Assembly: GCA_964406155.1 (NCBI GenBank)
Contig: CAYOQR010000006.1
Span: 85,467-149,466 of the forward strand
Origin: Dongia_B sp964406155
GTDB lineage: Bacteria > Pseudomonadota > Alphaproteobacteria > Dongiales > Dongiaceae
DNA: 64,000 nt
Reading direction: 5' to 3'
The position numbers and the translations under genes are program-made. The notes beneath the pieces were generated by a model that saw only the letters and a list, made by a program, of their open reading frames with translations, made no database searches and was not told the DNA's origin. Positions 16,915 through 25,324 of the stretch are shown piece after piece (position 1 is the stretch's first letter; the number at the start of each line of letters is the position of its first letter).

Positions 16915-17823
16915 ATGGCAGGCCGGCTGCCGCCCTTGCGGGCGCTGGAAGTCTTTGAAGCGGTATGCCGTCACGGCGGGGTAACTCGGGCCGGCAGCGA
17001 GCTCGGCATCTCGCCCGGCGCGGTCAGCCAGCAACTTCGCCTGCTTGAGGATCATCTCGGCCAGCAGCTTTTCAGCCGGCAAAGCCGCCAATTGGAGCTG
17101 ACCGAACCGGCGCGCGCCTATTTCGACCTGATCTTCGATGGTTTCGAGCGGCTGCGCGATGCGCAAAAGGTCTTGAACCGCAATCGCGATTTCGAAGGCT
17201 TGGCGATCAGCGCATTGCCCTCGCTGCTGCTGAAATGGCTGGCGCCGCGGGCCTATGCCTGGCTGCAGACGCGCCCCTATATCGATCTGCGGCTCGAAAG
17301 CACCCATCGCGAGATCCCGCCATCGGATGGCCCTGTCGACTTCCGGCTGACCTATGGCCGCAGCGTCGTGCAGTTGCCGCATCTTGCCGAGCTCTTCACC
17401 GACAGCGTGGTGCCGGTGGCAAGCCCCAGGCTGATCGGCACCGGCGGTGCGCAGATGACGCCGGCAACCATTGCCCGCCTGCCGCTCGTTCATATCGATT
17501 GGCGGCCGGATCACCCGAACGGTCCGACCTGGGCGGACTGGTTCAAAAGCACCGGCACGCGATATCGCGAAGTCGCGACGACGGAGATCTATTCGCTCTC
17601 GAGCGTCGCCCTGGATGCCGCCATCGCTGGCAAGGGAGTTGCCCTGGGCCAGCGCAGCTTCATCGCCGAAGACCTACAGGCCGGCCGCCTGGTTCAGCTC
17701 TCCGATCGTGCCCTGCCCATGCCAGCCCCCTATCTCGTCGCCTGGACCGATACTGCCTTGCGCAAGCCGGGCGCCCGTGAATTTCTCGACTGGCTGGTCA
17801 CCGAGGCCACGGCGTTCCGCTAG
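16915..17823 (+). CDS. LysR-family transcriptional regulator, GcvA-like
   Basis: 302-residue regulator of normal LysR length. The N-terminal helix-turn-helix spans LRALEVFEAVCRHGGVTRAGSELGISPGAVSQQLRLLEDHLG with LFSRQSRQLELTEPARAYF after it. The effector domain (about 90-295) has the GcvA-like ending IAGKGVALGQRSFIAEDLQAGRLVQ. It follows a GGGAGGG site. It is divergent from the Rieske oxygenase and convergent with another LysR gene, and most likely controls the oxygenase through the palindrome at 16872-16892. Confidence 0.92.
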   Translation: MAGRLPPLRALEVFEAVCRHGGVTRAGSELGISPGAVSQQLRLLEDHLGQQLFSRQSRQLELTEPARAYFDLIFDGFERLRDAQKVLNRNRDFEGLAISALPSLLLKWLAPRAYAWLQTRPYIDLRLESTHREIPPSDGPVDFRLTYGRSVVQLPHLAELFTDSVVPVASPRLIGTGGAQMTPATIARLPLVHIDWRPDHPNGPTWADWFKSTGTRYREVATTEIYSLSSVALDAAIAGKGVALGQRSFIAEDLQAGRLVQLSDRALPMPAPYLVAWTDTALRKPGAREFLDWLVTEATAFR

Positions 17824-17831
17824 GACACGAT

Positions 17832-17856
17832 GGTGAAGCCGGTTACCGGTCTCACC
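17832..17856. terminator. Hairpin between convergent LysR genes
   Basis: Inverted repeat GGTGA..CCGGT / ACCGG..TCACC in the 36-base gap between the two convergent LysR genes. The stem is imperfect and there is no clear T-run, so it may only weakly terminate. Confidence 0.35.
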
Positions 17857-17859
17857 CGA

Positions 17860-18765
17860 TCACACAGAGTCCGGATGCGATAATTCCGCGCGAATGCAAG
17901 CGGCGAGGGCGCGGCCGGGCGGTGTCAGGGCTGCCCGATCCGGCCAGGCGATGACGACACCCTGCCGGACACGGGTTCCGGTGATCGGCTTGCGCACCAC
18001 GCGCTTGCCGTCATAGGCGCGGTCACTCTGGCGCTTGGTCACGAGAACCGAGCTGCCGAGCCCATTGGCGACCATGCCGAACACCATCTCCAGGCTGCGG
18101 GTCCGGTGTGCGATACGCGGCTCGATGCCCTCGGCGCGAAAGACCGACAGCAGAAAATCGCGGCTGAGCGGCAGATCGACGAGAATAAAAGGTTCCTCCG
18201 CGAGATCGCGAACCGACACGGCGCGCCGCGATGCCAAAGGATGCCGCAGGGGCAGCAGGGCATAAGGCGACAGTTGCGCCACTTTCTCGGTCTGGATGTG
18301 CGCACCGATCTCCACGTCATATGACAAAGCGAGCTCGATCCGCCCGGCATCGATCAGCCGGTTCAGCTCGCCGAGATCCGCTTCGACCGGCGCGACGGTG
18401 ACCTTCGGATAGAGCTGCGCCATGCGCCGCAGGATGCCCGGCACATATTGCGGCCCGAGCGTCGTGAAATATCCAAAGGCGATATGTCCAGCCGGCTCGC
18501 CTTCGTCTTCGCCCCCCCGTTCGAAGGCCGCCAGTGAGGCTGCCAGCTCGCGCGCCTCGGGCAATTTGCGCTGCCCGAACGAGGTCGGGACCAGGCCTTT
18601 CGCCGGCAGACGCTGGAACAACGCATGCCCGAAGATCTCTTCAAGCTCCTTGATCGCCACCGAGACCGAGGGCTGCGACAGGTTGAGCGCCCGAGCGGCC
18701 CCCGCCGTGCTGCCGGCCTCGGCGACGGCCAGGAACGCGCGCAGATGCCGGATCGTGATGGATAT
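17860..18765 (-). CDS. LysR-family transcriptional regulator whose start codon reads ATA
   Basis: A complete 301-residue LysR protein can be read only if translation starts at ATA (18763-18765), six bases after a good AGGAG. The N-terminus would read (M)SITIRHLRAFLAVAEAGSTAG, the normal LysR helix-turn-helix, with SQPSVSVAIKELEE as recognition helix. An in-frame TAG lies at 18775-18777, and no ATG, GTG or TTG exists between it and the HTH. The first standard start is GTG 18660, which would delete half of the HTH and give 266 residues. The effector domain (about 90-295) is intact. Either ATA or a nearby codon is used, the gene has lost its start, or the base is a sequencing error. It is divergent from the CoA-transferase gene, its likely target. 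Confidence 0.75.
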   Translation of the reverse strand: MSITIRHLRAFLAVAEAGSTAGAARALNLSQPSVSVAIKELEEIFGHALFQRLPAKGLVPTSFGQRKLPEARELAASLAAFERGGEDEGEPAGHIAFGYFTTLGPQYVPGILRRMAQLYPKVTVAPVEADLGELNRLIDAGRIELALSYDVEIGAHIQTEKVAQLSPYALLPLRHPLASRRAVSVRDLAEEPFILVDLPLSRDFLLSVFRAEGIEPRIAHRTRSLEMVFGMVANGLGSSVLVTKRQSDRAYDGKRVVRKPITGTRVRQGVVIAWPDRAALTPPGRALAACIRAELSHPDSV

Positions 18766-18777
18766 AGGAAACTCCTA

Positions 18778-18796
18778 TTGTTCAAATTAAGAACAA
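18778..18796. promoter_or_regulatory. LysR-type operator, TTGTTC-7-GAACAA
   Basis: Perfect 6-bp inverted arms with a 7-base centre, just upstream of the LysR gene and 63 bases before the divergent CoA-transferase start. Size and placement suit LysR autoregulation and control of the CoA-transferase/acyl-CoA dehydrogenase pair. Confidence 0.6.
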
Positions 18797-18858
18797 GTAT
18801 TTTTACTTATAGCATGCGGCATGGATGATCGGCAGAGAAGTTTTGCAACGGATCTGCC

Positions 18859-20136
18859 ATGTCATCCTCGACCGCACACACACCCTCCTCGCATCCAGGC
18901 TCTCTTCCAGGCCCCGCCAGTTCAGGCCCCCTGAGCGGCGTCCGGGTTCTCGATTTCACCCGCGTCCTGTCCGGTCCTTTCTGCACGGCGCTGCTGGCCG
19001 ATCTGGGGGCGGACGTCGTCAAGGTCGAGGCTCCCCAGGGTGACGACTACCGCCATATCGGCCCGTTCCGCGAAGGCGAGAGCGCCCTGTTTCAATTGGC
19101 CAATCGCAACAAGCGCGGCATCACCCTCGACCTGAAGCAGCCGGCGGCACAGCATCTCGCGCGCCGGCTGGCGCTCAGCGCCGATGTCGTGGTGGAGAAT
19201 TTCCGCCCCGGTGTCGCCGCCCGGCTGGGGATCGGCTATGCCGAGCTTGCGGCGGAGAATCCCCGCCTGATCTATGCCAGCATTTCCGGTTTCGGTCAGA
19301 ACGGGCCCAAGGCCGGCCTGCCGGCTTTCGACCTGGTGGCCCAGGCGATGTCGGGGATCATGGCGATGACCGGCGAGCCGGACGGGCCGCCCATGAAGGT
19401 CGGCGAATCGATCGGCGATCTCGCCGCCGGCCTGTTCGGGTCCTGGGCAATCCTGGCGGCTTTGTTCGAGCGCAGCCGAACCGGCCTTGGCCGGCAGCTC
19501 GATATCGCCATGGTGGATTCACTGGTGTCGCTCCTGCCGACCGCCGTCGCGCAATGGATGTTCGGTGCGGCCGCGCCCGGTCGCACCGGCAACCGGCATC
19601 CGCTCTCGACGCCCTTTGGCGCTTTCCGCGCCCGCGATGGTCATCTGATCATCTGCGTTCTCAATGCACCGCAATTCCAGCGTCTCGCCGATTGCATGCA
19701 ACGGCCGGAGATCGCCACCGACCCGCGCTTCGCCAGCGATGAATTGCGGACCGCGAACGAACCGGCGCTGCGTACCGCCATCGAGGCCTGGCTGGATGGC
19801 CTCACCGTCGCTGAAGCGGTGGAGAAACTTGGCGCCGCCGGTATTCCGGCTTCCGCCATCGAAAGCGCCGCCGATGTCTTTTCGGGCGATCATGTCGCAA
19901 GCCGGTCACTGATCTCAACCGTCGAGCATCCGCGCCTCGGCGCCATCCCTGCCATGGAACAGCCGGTTCATTTCAGCGGACTCCAGCGAGGCAAGCAACG
20001 CCCCGCTCCCGCCCTGGGGCAGCACAATGACGCCGTCCTCGATCATTGGCTCGGGCTTTCCGCCGATGAAATCGCGGCCTTGACGGAATCGGGCGTCACC
20101 GGCCGCATGCCAAGCTTGGAGATGGCGCATGACTGA
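18859..20136 (+). CDS. CaiB/BaiF family III CoA-transferase
   Basis: 425-residue cytoplasmic CoA-transferase. The N-terminal core GVRVLDFTRVLSGPFCTALLADLGADVVKVE and the catalytic Asp in PAFDLVAQA (Asp158, forming the aspartyl-CoA thioester) mark the family; GRTGNRH and the small C-terminal domain follow. The first 25 residues are a Ser/Pro-rich extension, so an internal start is possible. Members activate carnitine, succinate derivatives, mesaconate or bile acids. The stop overlaps the next gene by eight bases, showing that an acyl-CoA dehydrogenase acts directly on its product. Substrate not determinable; a carnitine-like (CaiB/CaiA) pairing is one reading. Confidence 0.9.
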   Translation: MSSSTAHTPSSHPGSLPGPASSGPLSGVRVLDFTRVLSGPFCTALLADLGADVVKVEAPQGDDYRHIGPFREGESALFQLANRNKRGITLDLKQPAAQHLARRLALSADVVVENFRPGVAARLGIGYAELAAENPRLIYASISGFGQNGPKAGLPAFDLVAQAMSGIMAMTGEPDGPPMKVGESIGDLAAGLFGSWAILAALFERSRTGLGRQLDIAMVDSLVSLLPTAVAQWMFGAAAPGRTGNRHPLSTPFGAFRARDGHLIICVLNAPQFQRLADCMQRPEIATDPRFASDELRTANEPALRTAIEAWLDGLTVAEAVEKLGAAGIPASAIESAADVFSGDHVASRSLISTVEHPRLGAIPAMEQPVHFSGLQRGKQRPAPALGQHNDAVLDHWLGLSADEIAALTESGVTGRMPSLEMAHD

Positions 20137-21295
20137 TATCCTGCCGCCCAGCCTCACCGCGGACGAGATCGCCGCCGTCGAAACCATCCGCCGCCTGGCG
20201 ACGGACATGCTGGCACCGCAAGCCGCCGCGGTGGATGAAGCCGCCAGCTTTCCCAAGGCACAGATCGATGCGCTCGCCGAACTTGGCGTGCTCGGCATGA
20301 ATCTGCCGGAAGCCTGGGGTGGGCCCGGTCTCTCCGCCAGCGCACTCGCCGCCAGCGTTGAAGCGATCGCCGGCGCCTGCGCCTCCACCGCCTCGGCGGT
20401 GACGGCACATTTCCTCGCCACCGATGCCATCCTGATCGGCGGAGACGATGCGATCCGCCAGCGTTATCTGCCACGCGCCGCAGCCGGCGAGCTGCTGGGA
20501 GCCTTCGCCCTGACAGAACCGCGTGCCGGCTCCAATCCGGCCGATATGCGCTGCCGGGCGACACCGACGGGCGACGGCCATCATCACGGCTATCACCTCA
20601 GCGGCGTCAAGCATTTCATCTCCAATGGCGGCGTTGCCGATTTCATCGTGGTCTTCGCCATCACCGATCCCGTAGCGGGCCATCGCGGCATCAGCGCCTT
20701 CGTCGTCGATCGCGACACGCCCGGACTGACCGCCGGATCACCGGAACGTACGATGGGCCTGAAGGGCGGTCATGTTTTCGAGCTCTCTTTCGACTGCCAT
20801 ATCCCGGCCGCCAACCGGCTCGGTGCCGAGGGAACCGGCTTCCGCACGGCGATGAAGGTTCTCGACAATGGGCGCATCGAGGTCGCATCGATGTGTCTCG
20901 GCCTCGCGCAATCCGCCCTCGATGCCGCCATTGCCTGGACCAGGGAGCGCGAAATCGGCGGGCAGAAGCTGGGAGAGTATCAGGGCATCCAGTGGATGAT
21001 CGCCGATATGGCGACGCAATTGCGCGCCGCCCGCCTGCTGACCGAGGATGCGGCGCGCAAGCGTGGCAGTGGCGCCCGCTTTTCCATGGAAGCCTCCATG
21101 GCCAAGCTCTTCGCCTCGGAAACGGCCGGCCGGGTCGCCGATCTCGCCCTGCAGATTCATGGCGGCTACGGATTCGTCCGGGATCTGCCTTTGGAGCGCT
21201 ATGTGCGCGACCTGCGCATCATGCGGATCTATGAAGGCTCGTCCGAGATTCAGCGCACCATCATCGCCCGCAACCTGATCGGTGCGAACCACTAA
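20129..21295 (+). CDS. Acyl-CoA dehydrogenase
   Basis: 388-residue FAD-dependent acyl-CoA dehydrogenase of standard length. Visible signatures: AFALTEPRAGSNPADM (about 128-143), the FAD-contacting SGVKHFISNG, LGEYQGIQWMIADM and the C-terminal RIYEGSSEIQRTIIARNLIG. The Glu in YEGSSE is where short-chain members carry their catalytic base. It is translationally coupled to the CoA-transferase (8-base overlap). Together they would activate a carboxylic acid and desaturate it; electrons would pass to ETF, not encoded here. Confidence 0.93.
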   Translation: MTDILPPSLTADEIAAVETIRRLATDMLAPQAAAVDEAASFPKAQIDALAELGVLGMNLPEAWGGPGLSASALAASVEAIAGACASTASAVTAHFLATDAILIGGDDAIRQRYLPRAAAGELLGAFALTEPRAGSNPADMRCRATPTGDGHHHGYHLSGVKHFISNGGVADFIVVFAITDPVAGHRGISAFVVDRDTPGLTAGSPERTMGLKGGHVFELSFDCHIPAANRLGAEGTGFRTAMKVLDNGRIEVASMCLGLAQSALDAAIAWTREREIGGQKLGEYQGIQWMIADMATQLRAARLLTEDAARKRGSGARFSMEASMAKLFASETAGRVADLALQIHGGYGFVRDLPLERYVRDLRIMRIYEGSSEIQRTIIARNLIGANH

Positions 21296-21300
21296 ATAAA

Positions 21301-21326
21301 AAGGGCGGAGCAATTGCTCCGCCCTT
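21301..21326. terminator. Bidirectional intrinsic terminator
   Basis: A perfect 26-base palindrome: 13-bp arms reading AAGGGCGGAGCAA and its complement. It lies between the convergent acyl-CoA dehydrogenase and binding-protein genes and can serve both strands, although the T-tracts are short. Confidence 0.8.
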
Positions 21327-21357
21327 CCGTTTAGGTTTGGGTTTCCGATCTTATCGA

Positions 21358-22908
21358 TCAGGCGAACCACCACCTTTCGGACGCACGGGCCCCATCCATG
21401 CTGAAGTCCGACCCGATCTCGCCGTGCTGCACCTTGCTGCTGGTCGCGTCGACGAAATTGGCGATAACCGGCGTGATGGCGCCGCCATCCTCGCTGATGA
21501 TCTGCTGCAGATCGTAATAGATCTGCCGCCGCTTCGCTTCGTCGAACTCGACGCGGGCCGCGACCAGCATCGAATTGACGCGCTCGTCGTTCATATGCGT
21601 CTCATTCCAGCCGGCTTTCATGCCATCCGCGCTGTACACCAGGGACAGCATCACGTCCTCGTTGACGCGGCCGCTCCAGCGTGCGGCGCAGAACGGCTTC
21701 TTGTTCCAGATATCGTTCCAGTAACCGTCCTCCGGCGTCTTCACCACCTCGATGTCGATGCCGGCCTTGGCAGCCTGCTCGCGATAGAGCACCGAGGCGT
21801 CCGTCGCGCCGGCATAAGGAACTTCGGACACATAGAGCTGGACGGAGAGTTTGTCGTAACCGGCTTTCTTCAGATAGAACTTCGCCTTATCCGGATCGTA
21901 GGCCTTCGGCTTGATGTCCGGGTTATGGAACTTATAGCTCGGCGTAATGGGCTGGTCGTTGCCGACGGTGGCATAGCCGTTGGCGATCACCTTCACCATC
22001 TCCTCGCGGTTGATGGCATATTTGAAGGCCGTCCGAACGTCTTTATTGTCGAAGGGCTTCGCATCCATCAACGCCGGGAAGGTATAATGTGCCTTGCCCG
22101 CCGTGCTGATGACATTGATGCCGGGCTTGCGCTTCAGCATATTGACCGTCTTGAGATCGACGAAGTTGCAGGCGTCGATTTCGCCGGATACCAGGGCGCT
22201 GGTACGCGCGGCGGCGTCCTTGATGCAGATCGTTTCGACACTGTCGAAATGCGCCCGCCCTTCCTTCCAGTAATTCTTGTTGCGCTTGACAAGCGCTTTG
22301 ACGCCCGGCTCGAAATGCTCCAGCACATAACCGCCGGTGCCGATACCCTTGCTGAAATCCGTCGTGCCATCCGGCACCATCGACAGGGTTTCGAGCGTCA
22401 TCAGGTCCGGCAGGCCGACATTGCCCGATTTCAATTCGACTGTGACCTCGAGGTCGCCGGTCGCACGCACATCGACCACCGGCTCAAGCATCGGTGCCGC
22501 CGTCGATGGCGTGCCGGGCTTGCGATGCAGATTGAGCGAATAGACCACATCCGCCGCGGTGAATGGCTTGCCATTGTGGAACTCGACACCCTTCCGCAGC
22601 TTGAAGACCCAGGTCTTGGCATCCTTCGAGCCTTCCCAGCTTTCCGCGAGCTCGGGAATCAGCACACCGCCCGGGCCGATCTCGACCAGGTTATTGCGCA
22701 ATTGCCGGAACAGATAGAGCTGGCAATAGGTCTGATAGAGCGTCGGATCAAGCGAATCCGCCACGGCGAAATCGCCGACTCCCTGTCTGAAATTCCCGCC
22801 GCTCTTCGGTGTCGCCGCCCGCGACAGCGACGGCAGCAAGCCGATCGCCGCCGTTGCGGCCGAACCGATCAGCAATTCCCGGCGTCCAAGTCCTTTAATG
22901 AGATCCAT
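21358..22908 (-). CDS. ABC transporter substrate-binding protein, family 5 (peptide/opine type), Tat signal
   Basis: 516-residue periplasmic protein of SBP family 5. A twin-arginine signal (GRRELLIGSAATAAIG) ends near residue 31. The mature part contains LIPELAESWE, TWVFKLRKGVEFHNGKPFTAADVVYSL and later KYAINREEMV, all DppA/OppA features. It stands alone with its own promoter and terminator. The Dpp-type operon at 7066-10535 has no binding protein, and both promoters carry the GATTTGTAAAT motif, so the two probably form one transporter. Use of Tat suggests folding before export. Confidence 0.92.
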   Translation of the reverse strand: MDLIKGLGRRELLIGSAATAAIGLLPSLSRAATPKSGGNFRQGVGDFAVADSLDPTLYQTYCQLYLFRQLRNNLVEIGPGGVLIPELAESWEGSKDAKTWVFKLRKGVEFHNGKPFTAADVVYSLNLHRKPGTPSTAAPMLEPVVDVRATGDLEVTVELKSGNVGLPDLMTLETLSMVPDGTTDFSKGIGTGGYVLEHFEPGVKALVKRNKNYWKEGRAHFDSVETICIKDAAARTSALVSGEIDACNFVDLKTVNMLKRKPGINVISTAGKAHYTFPALMDAKPFDNKDVRTAFKYAINREEMVKVIANGYATVGNDQPITPSYKFHNPDIKPKAYDPDKAKFYLKKAGYDKLSVQLYVSEVPYAGATDASVLYREQAAKAGIDIEVVKTPEDGYWNDIWNKKPFCAARWSGRVNEDVMLSLVYSADGMKAGWNETHMNDERVNSMLVAARVEFDEAKRRQIYYDLQQIISEDGGAITPVIANFVDATSSKVQHGEIGSDFSMDGARASERWWFA

Positions 22909-22966
22909 CTCTTCCTCCCATGGTCCCTCTTGTTATCGTGTTCTGTTGATCGTCCCAAATTCTGAC

Positions 22967-22984
22967 GATTTGTAAATGCATAAA
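22967..22984. promoter_or_regulatory. Candidate GntR-type operator, copy 2 (GATTTGTAAATGCATAAA)
   Basis: Matches the motif at 12280-12297 in 17 of 18 positions. It lies 59 bases upstream of the family-5 binding-protein ATG, a normal operator position. The shared motif is the main sequence evidence that this binding protein and the distant permease operon are co-regulated. Confidence 0.5.
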
Positions 22985-23172
22985 TGTCCTGCTGGAAAAA
23001 TACTGTTCTCCTTGTCCTGGCAACGTCAAGAAATGCCGATTTCGCAGTGCTCTCTTCCGCAAATCTTGACCAGTTAGGCAGATTATCATTCCGGTCTGCG
23101 GATCATCGGCTGAATTGAAGTTCAGCGCATATTGTTCAGACCAGAAAGACGATGCGTCATGGCAGCACTTTC

Positions 23173-24312
23173 TTATAAGTCGAGCTCTATTTCCCCTACC
23201 GGTTTGCAGATGCAGAGCAGGATCTGTCCACTTTCCGGTGGATCGAGCGGTTCATCGGTATAGCTGACTTCCCCCGATATCAGAGCTGTGGTGCAACTGC
23301 CACAAATACCCGCACGGCAACTGAATGTGGGACTGAGATCCTGCGTTTCGGCAAACGCGAGCAGATTCTGCGCCGCCTCATCCCAAATCCCCTGGCGCCC
23401 TGAACGGGTGAAGGTAACTGTGGCAACACCCGCAGCAGGAGGCACGGTATTCGCCATCTCAGCGGAATCACCGGCAGCGATCGGCGAGGAAGCCGATGTT
23501 CCGGTGGCTGCCTTCGCTTCCAGGACGGTGGCCGGGCCGAAGAATTCATAAGCGATTCGCGAGGATGCCACGCCGAGATCCCGCAACAAGGCATAGATCG
23601 CCGTCATGAAGGGCGGCGGGCCGCAAAGGTAGAATTCATAGTCGTCGATTGCCAGCAGTTGCTGCAACAAAGCGCGGGAGATCAGGCCCTCGCTGTCGAA
23701 GCAATCTCGCTTTCGGTCATCTTCACCCGGCTGGCGATAGATGAAATGGGTATGGATGCCAGGGCGGCGCGTGGCCAGTTGCCTGACTTCATCGCCCAGC
23801 GCATGGACACGGCCATTCTCACAGGCATGAATGAAGAAAACCCGCCGCTCTCCACCCTTACTGAGGTGGTGCAGCATGCTGACCATCGGCGTCAATCCCA
23901 CGCCGCCGCTCAACAAAACGACAGGGCGGGAACTGTCCGTATCGAGAAAGAAGTCGCCACGCGGCGGCGCGACCTGGATCACGTCGCCGGTGGCGACGCT
24001 ATCATGCAGATAACAGGAGCCACGGCCCTGCGGCAATCCGGCGGCCGGTGCCGCTTCGCGCTTGACGCTGATGCGGTAATAGCCGTCGCCGACTCCATTG
24101 GAGAGACTATAGGTGCGCAGGATGGATTGGTTCTCTGGCCCCACAGGCAGACGGAAGGTCAGGAACTGGCCCGGTTTGAATGGAGCAAGCGGCAAGCCGT
24201 CCACGGGTTCCAGATAGAAGGAGGTGATGATCTCGCTCTCGACGACGCGCTTGGCCACACGGAAGGGGCGGAAGCCCGTCGCCTGCTCTGTCACGCCCTG
24301 CCCCTGGTCCAT
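23173..24312 (-). CDS. Flavodoxin-reductase-type electron transfer protein, GbcB-like
   Basis: 379-residue reductase for a Rieske oxygenase. Order: FAD-binding barrel with RTYSLS (66-71), NAD(P) domain with GGVGLTP (136-142) and CGPPPFM (230-236), a 35-residue Ala/Ser-rich linker, then a plant-type 2Fe-2S domain with Cys332, Cys337, Cys340 and Cys367. This is the architecture of GbcB, the partner of glycine-betaine monooxygenase GbcA. The matching oxygenase is 1.9 kb away (26217-27362, same strand), separated by a GntR gene and a dioxygenase. Upstream lies a TAGACATG half-site shared with the GntR operator region. Confidence 0.87.
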   Translation of the reverse strand: MDQGQGVTEQATGFRPFRVAKRVVESEIITSFYLEPVDGLPLAPFKPGQFLTFRLPVGPENQSILRTYSLSNGVGDGYYRISVKREAAPAAGLPQGRGSCYLHDSVATGDVIQVAPPRGDFFLDTDSSRPVVLLSGGVGLTPMVSMLHHLSKGGERRVFFIHACENGRVHALGDEVRQLATRRPGIHTHFIYRQPGEDDRKRDCFDSEGLISRALLQQLLAIDDYEFYLCGPPPFMTAIYALLRDLGVASSRIAYEFFGPATVLEAKAATGTSASSPIAAGDSAEMANTVPPAAGVATVTFTRSGRQGIWDEAAQNLLAFAETQDLSPTFSCRAGICGSCTTALISGEVSYTDEPLDPPESGQILLCICKPVGEIELDL

Positions 24313-24377
24313 CCGCCACCCCGATCCCTTGCGGCTGAAATTGCCACCTTATTGTCTGTATATAATCATCTTGATGT

Positions 24378-24385
24378 TAGACATG
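24378..24385. promoter_or_regulatory. TAGACATG half-site upstream of reductase gene
   Basis: The octamer TAGACATG, also present in both palindromes at 25231-25282, sits 66 bases upstream of the reductase start. It suggests that the adjacent GntR regulator also controls the reductase; an 8-mer alone is weak evidence. Confidence 0.3.
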
Positions 24386-24446
24386 CTCTGACGCCGACTG
24401 CAATAGATCAATGGAACAAATTTTCTATTTGTATGGTCAATATTTC

Positions 24447-25184
24447 CTATATCGGCGGCAATGCTGCGGCAAGATGCGGCAACTGCCCTGACACACCGCG
24501 AAAACGATACCGGCTGCTTGGTGCCGTGATCCTGGCAACCGAAACGACGATATTCAGCGACCAGGTTCGCCGCCGCAGCACGATGCAGGGCTCGCCAACC
24601 TTGACCTGAAGCAGTCGTGCAATCTCGGTTGAAGGCCGTTCCGCCTCGAAGATCTGCTCCGCCGCCTGCAGCGGCCCCAGCGACATCAGATAGTCATAGG
24701 GCGTGACGCGGGTGAAATCCTGCGCGAGGTATTCCGGCGCGAAAGCCAGATTCACATAACGGTCCTCGAATTGCACCGGCACACCATCGGCGCAATGAAC
24801 CAGGCCGGAATGCGCATATTTCCGATCCCGCGAAAGTCCCATCAATGCCTGCAACGAGGGCTCGACCGCCTTCGCCAAGGTGATCACGCGACAGGTATAG
24901 AGTTGCCCGGCTTGCCGAATGGCATCGGCGATATTGCTGATCTCGAACAGGGCGGATTCGGTTTTCCTGACCGTGACGAAAGAGCCGACACCTTGAACGC
25001 GGGTGATGACGCCGCCCTGCTCTAATTCCTTCAGGGCGCGAGAAACCGTCATCCGCGACACCGCAAATTCCTTGACCAGGCTGAGTTCGGAAGGAATCCG
25101 CTGTCCCGGCTTCAGGCTGCCGGCCAGGATCTGGTCCGTTATATAGGCTTTCAGCCGTTGATACTGCGGTATCGTCTCGTTCAT
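24447..25184 (-). CDS. GntR-family regulator, HutC subfamily (UTRA domain)
   Basis: 245-residue regulator. Winged helix at about 7-75 (AGSLKPGQRIPSELSLVKEFAVSRMTVSRALKELEQGG), then a UTRA domain with VPVQFEDRYVN. ATG 25184 is preferred because the upstream in-frame extension is non-typical. It lies between the GbcB-like reductase (downstream, same strand) and the divergent PhyH-type dioxygenase. The intergenic region contains two palindromes with TAGACATG halves, so autoregulation and control of the dioxygenase are likely. Confidence 0.9.
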   Translation of the reverse strand: MNETIPQYQRLKAYITDQILAGSLKPGQRIPSELSLVKEFAVSRMTVSRALKELEQGGVITRVQGVGSFVTVRKTESALFEISNIADAIRQAGQLYTCRVITLAKAVEPSLQALMGLSRDRKYAHSGLVHCADGVPVQFEDRYVNLAFAPEYLAQDFTRVTPYDYLMSLGPLQAAEQIFEAERPSTEIARLLQVKVGEPCIVLRRRTWSLNIVVSVARITAPSSRYRFRGVSGQLPHLAAALPPI

Positions 25185-25230
25185 CCGTCCGCCCCTCCAT
25201 CCCTGCGCCCCGGGGTTTAATAGCACGAAT

Positions 25231-25282
25231 TCATGTCATTGTTTAGACATGACCGGTGTTGACATGACATGTCTAGACATGT
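25231..25282. promoter_or_regulatory. Two GntR-type palindromic operators
   Basis: Site 1: TCATGTC (25231-25237) and GACATGA (25246-25252), perfect arms 8 bases apart. Site 2: ACATGTCTAGACATGT (25267-25282), a perfect 16-bp palindrome. Both share the TAGACATG half and lie between the GntR gene and the divergent dioxygenase, with site 2 about 40 bases upstream of the latter's start. Confidence 0.7.
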
Positions 25283-25324
25283 TTTCATGCTGTAAATGGA
25301 AACATGTCCAATGGGAGGAGTGCA

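Noticed and set aside
18363..18785. Alternative frame starting at TTG 18785 over the LysR gene
   Set aside because: Its translation is Arg/Ser-rich without any HTH; the true LysR frame is the one ending at 17860.
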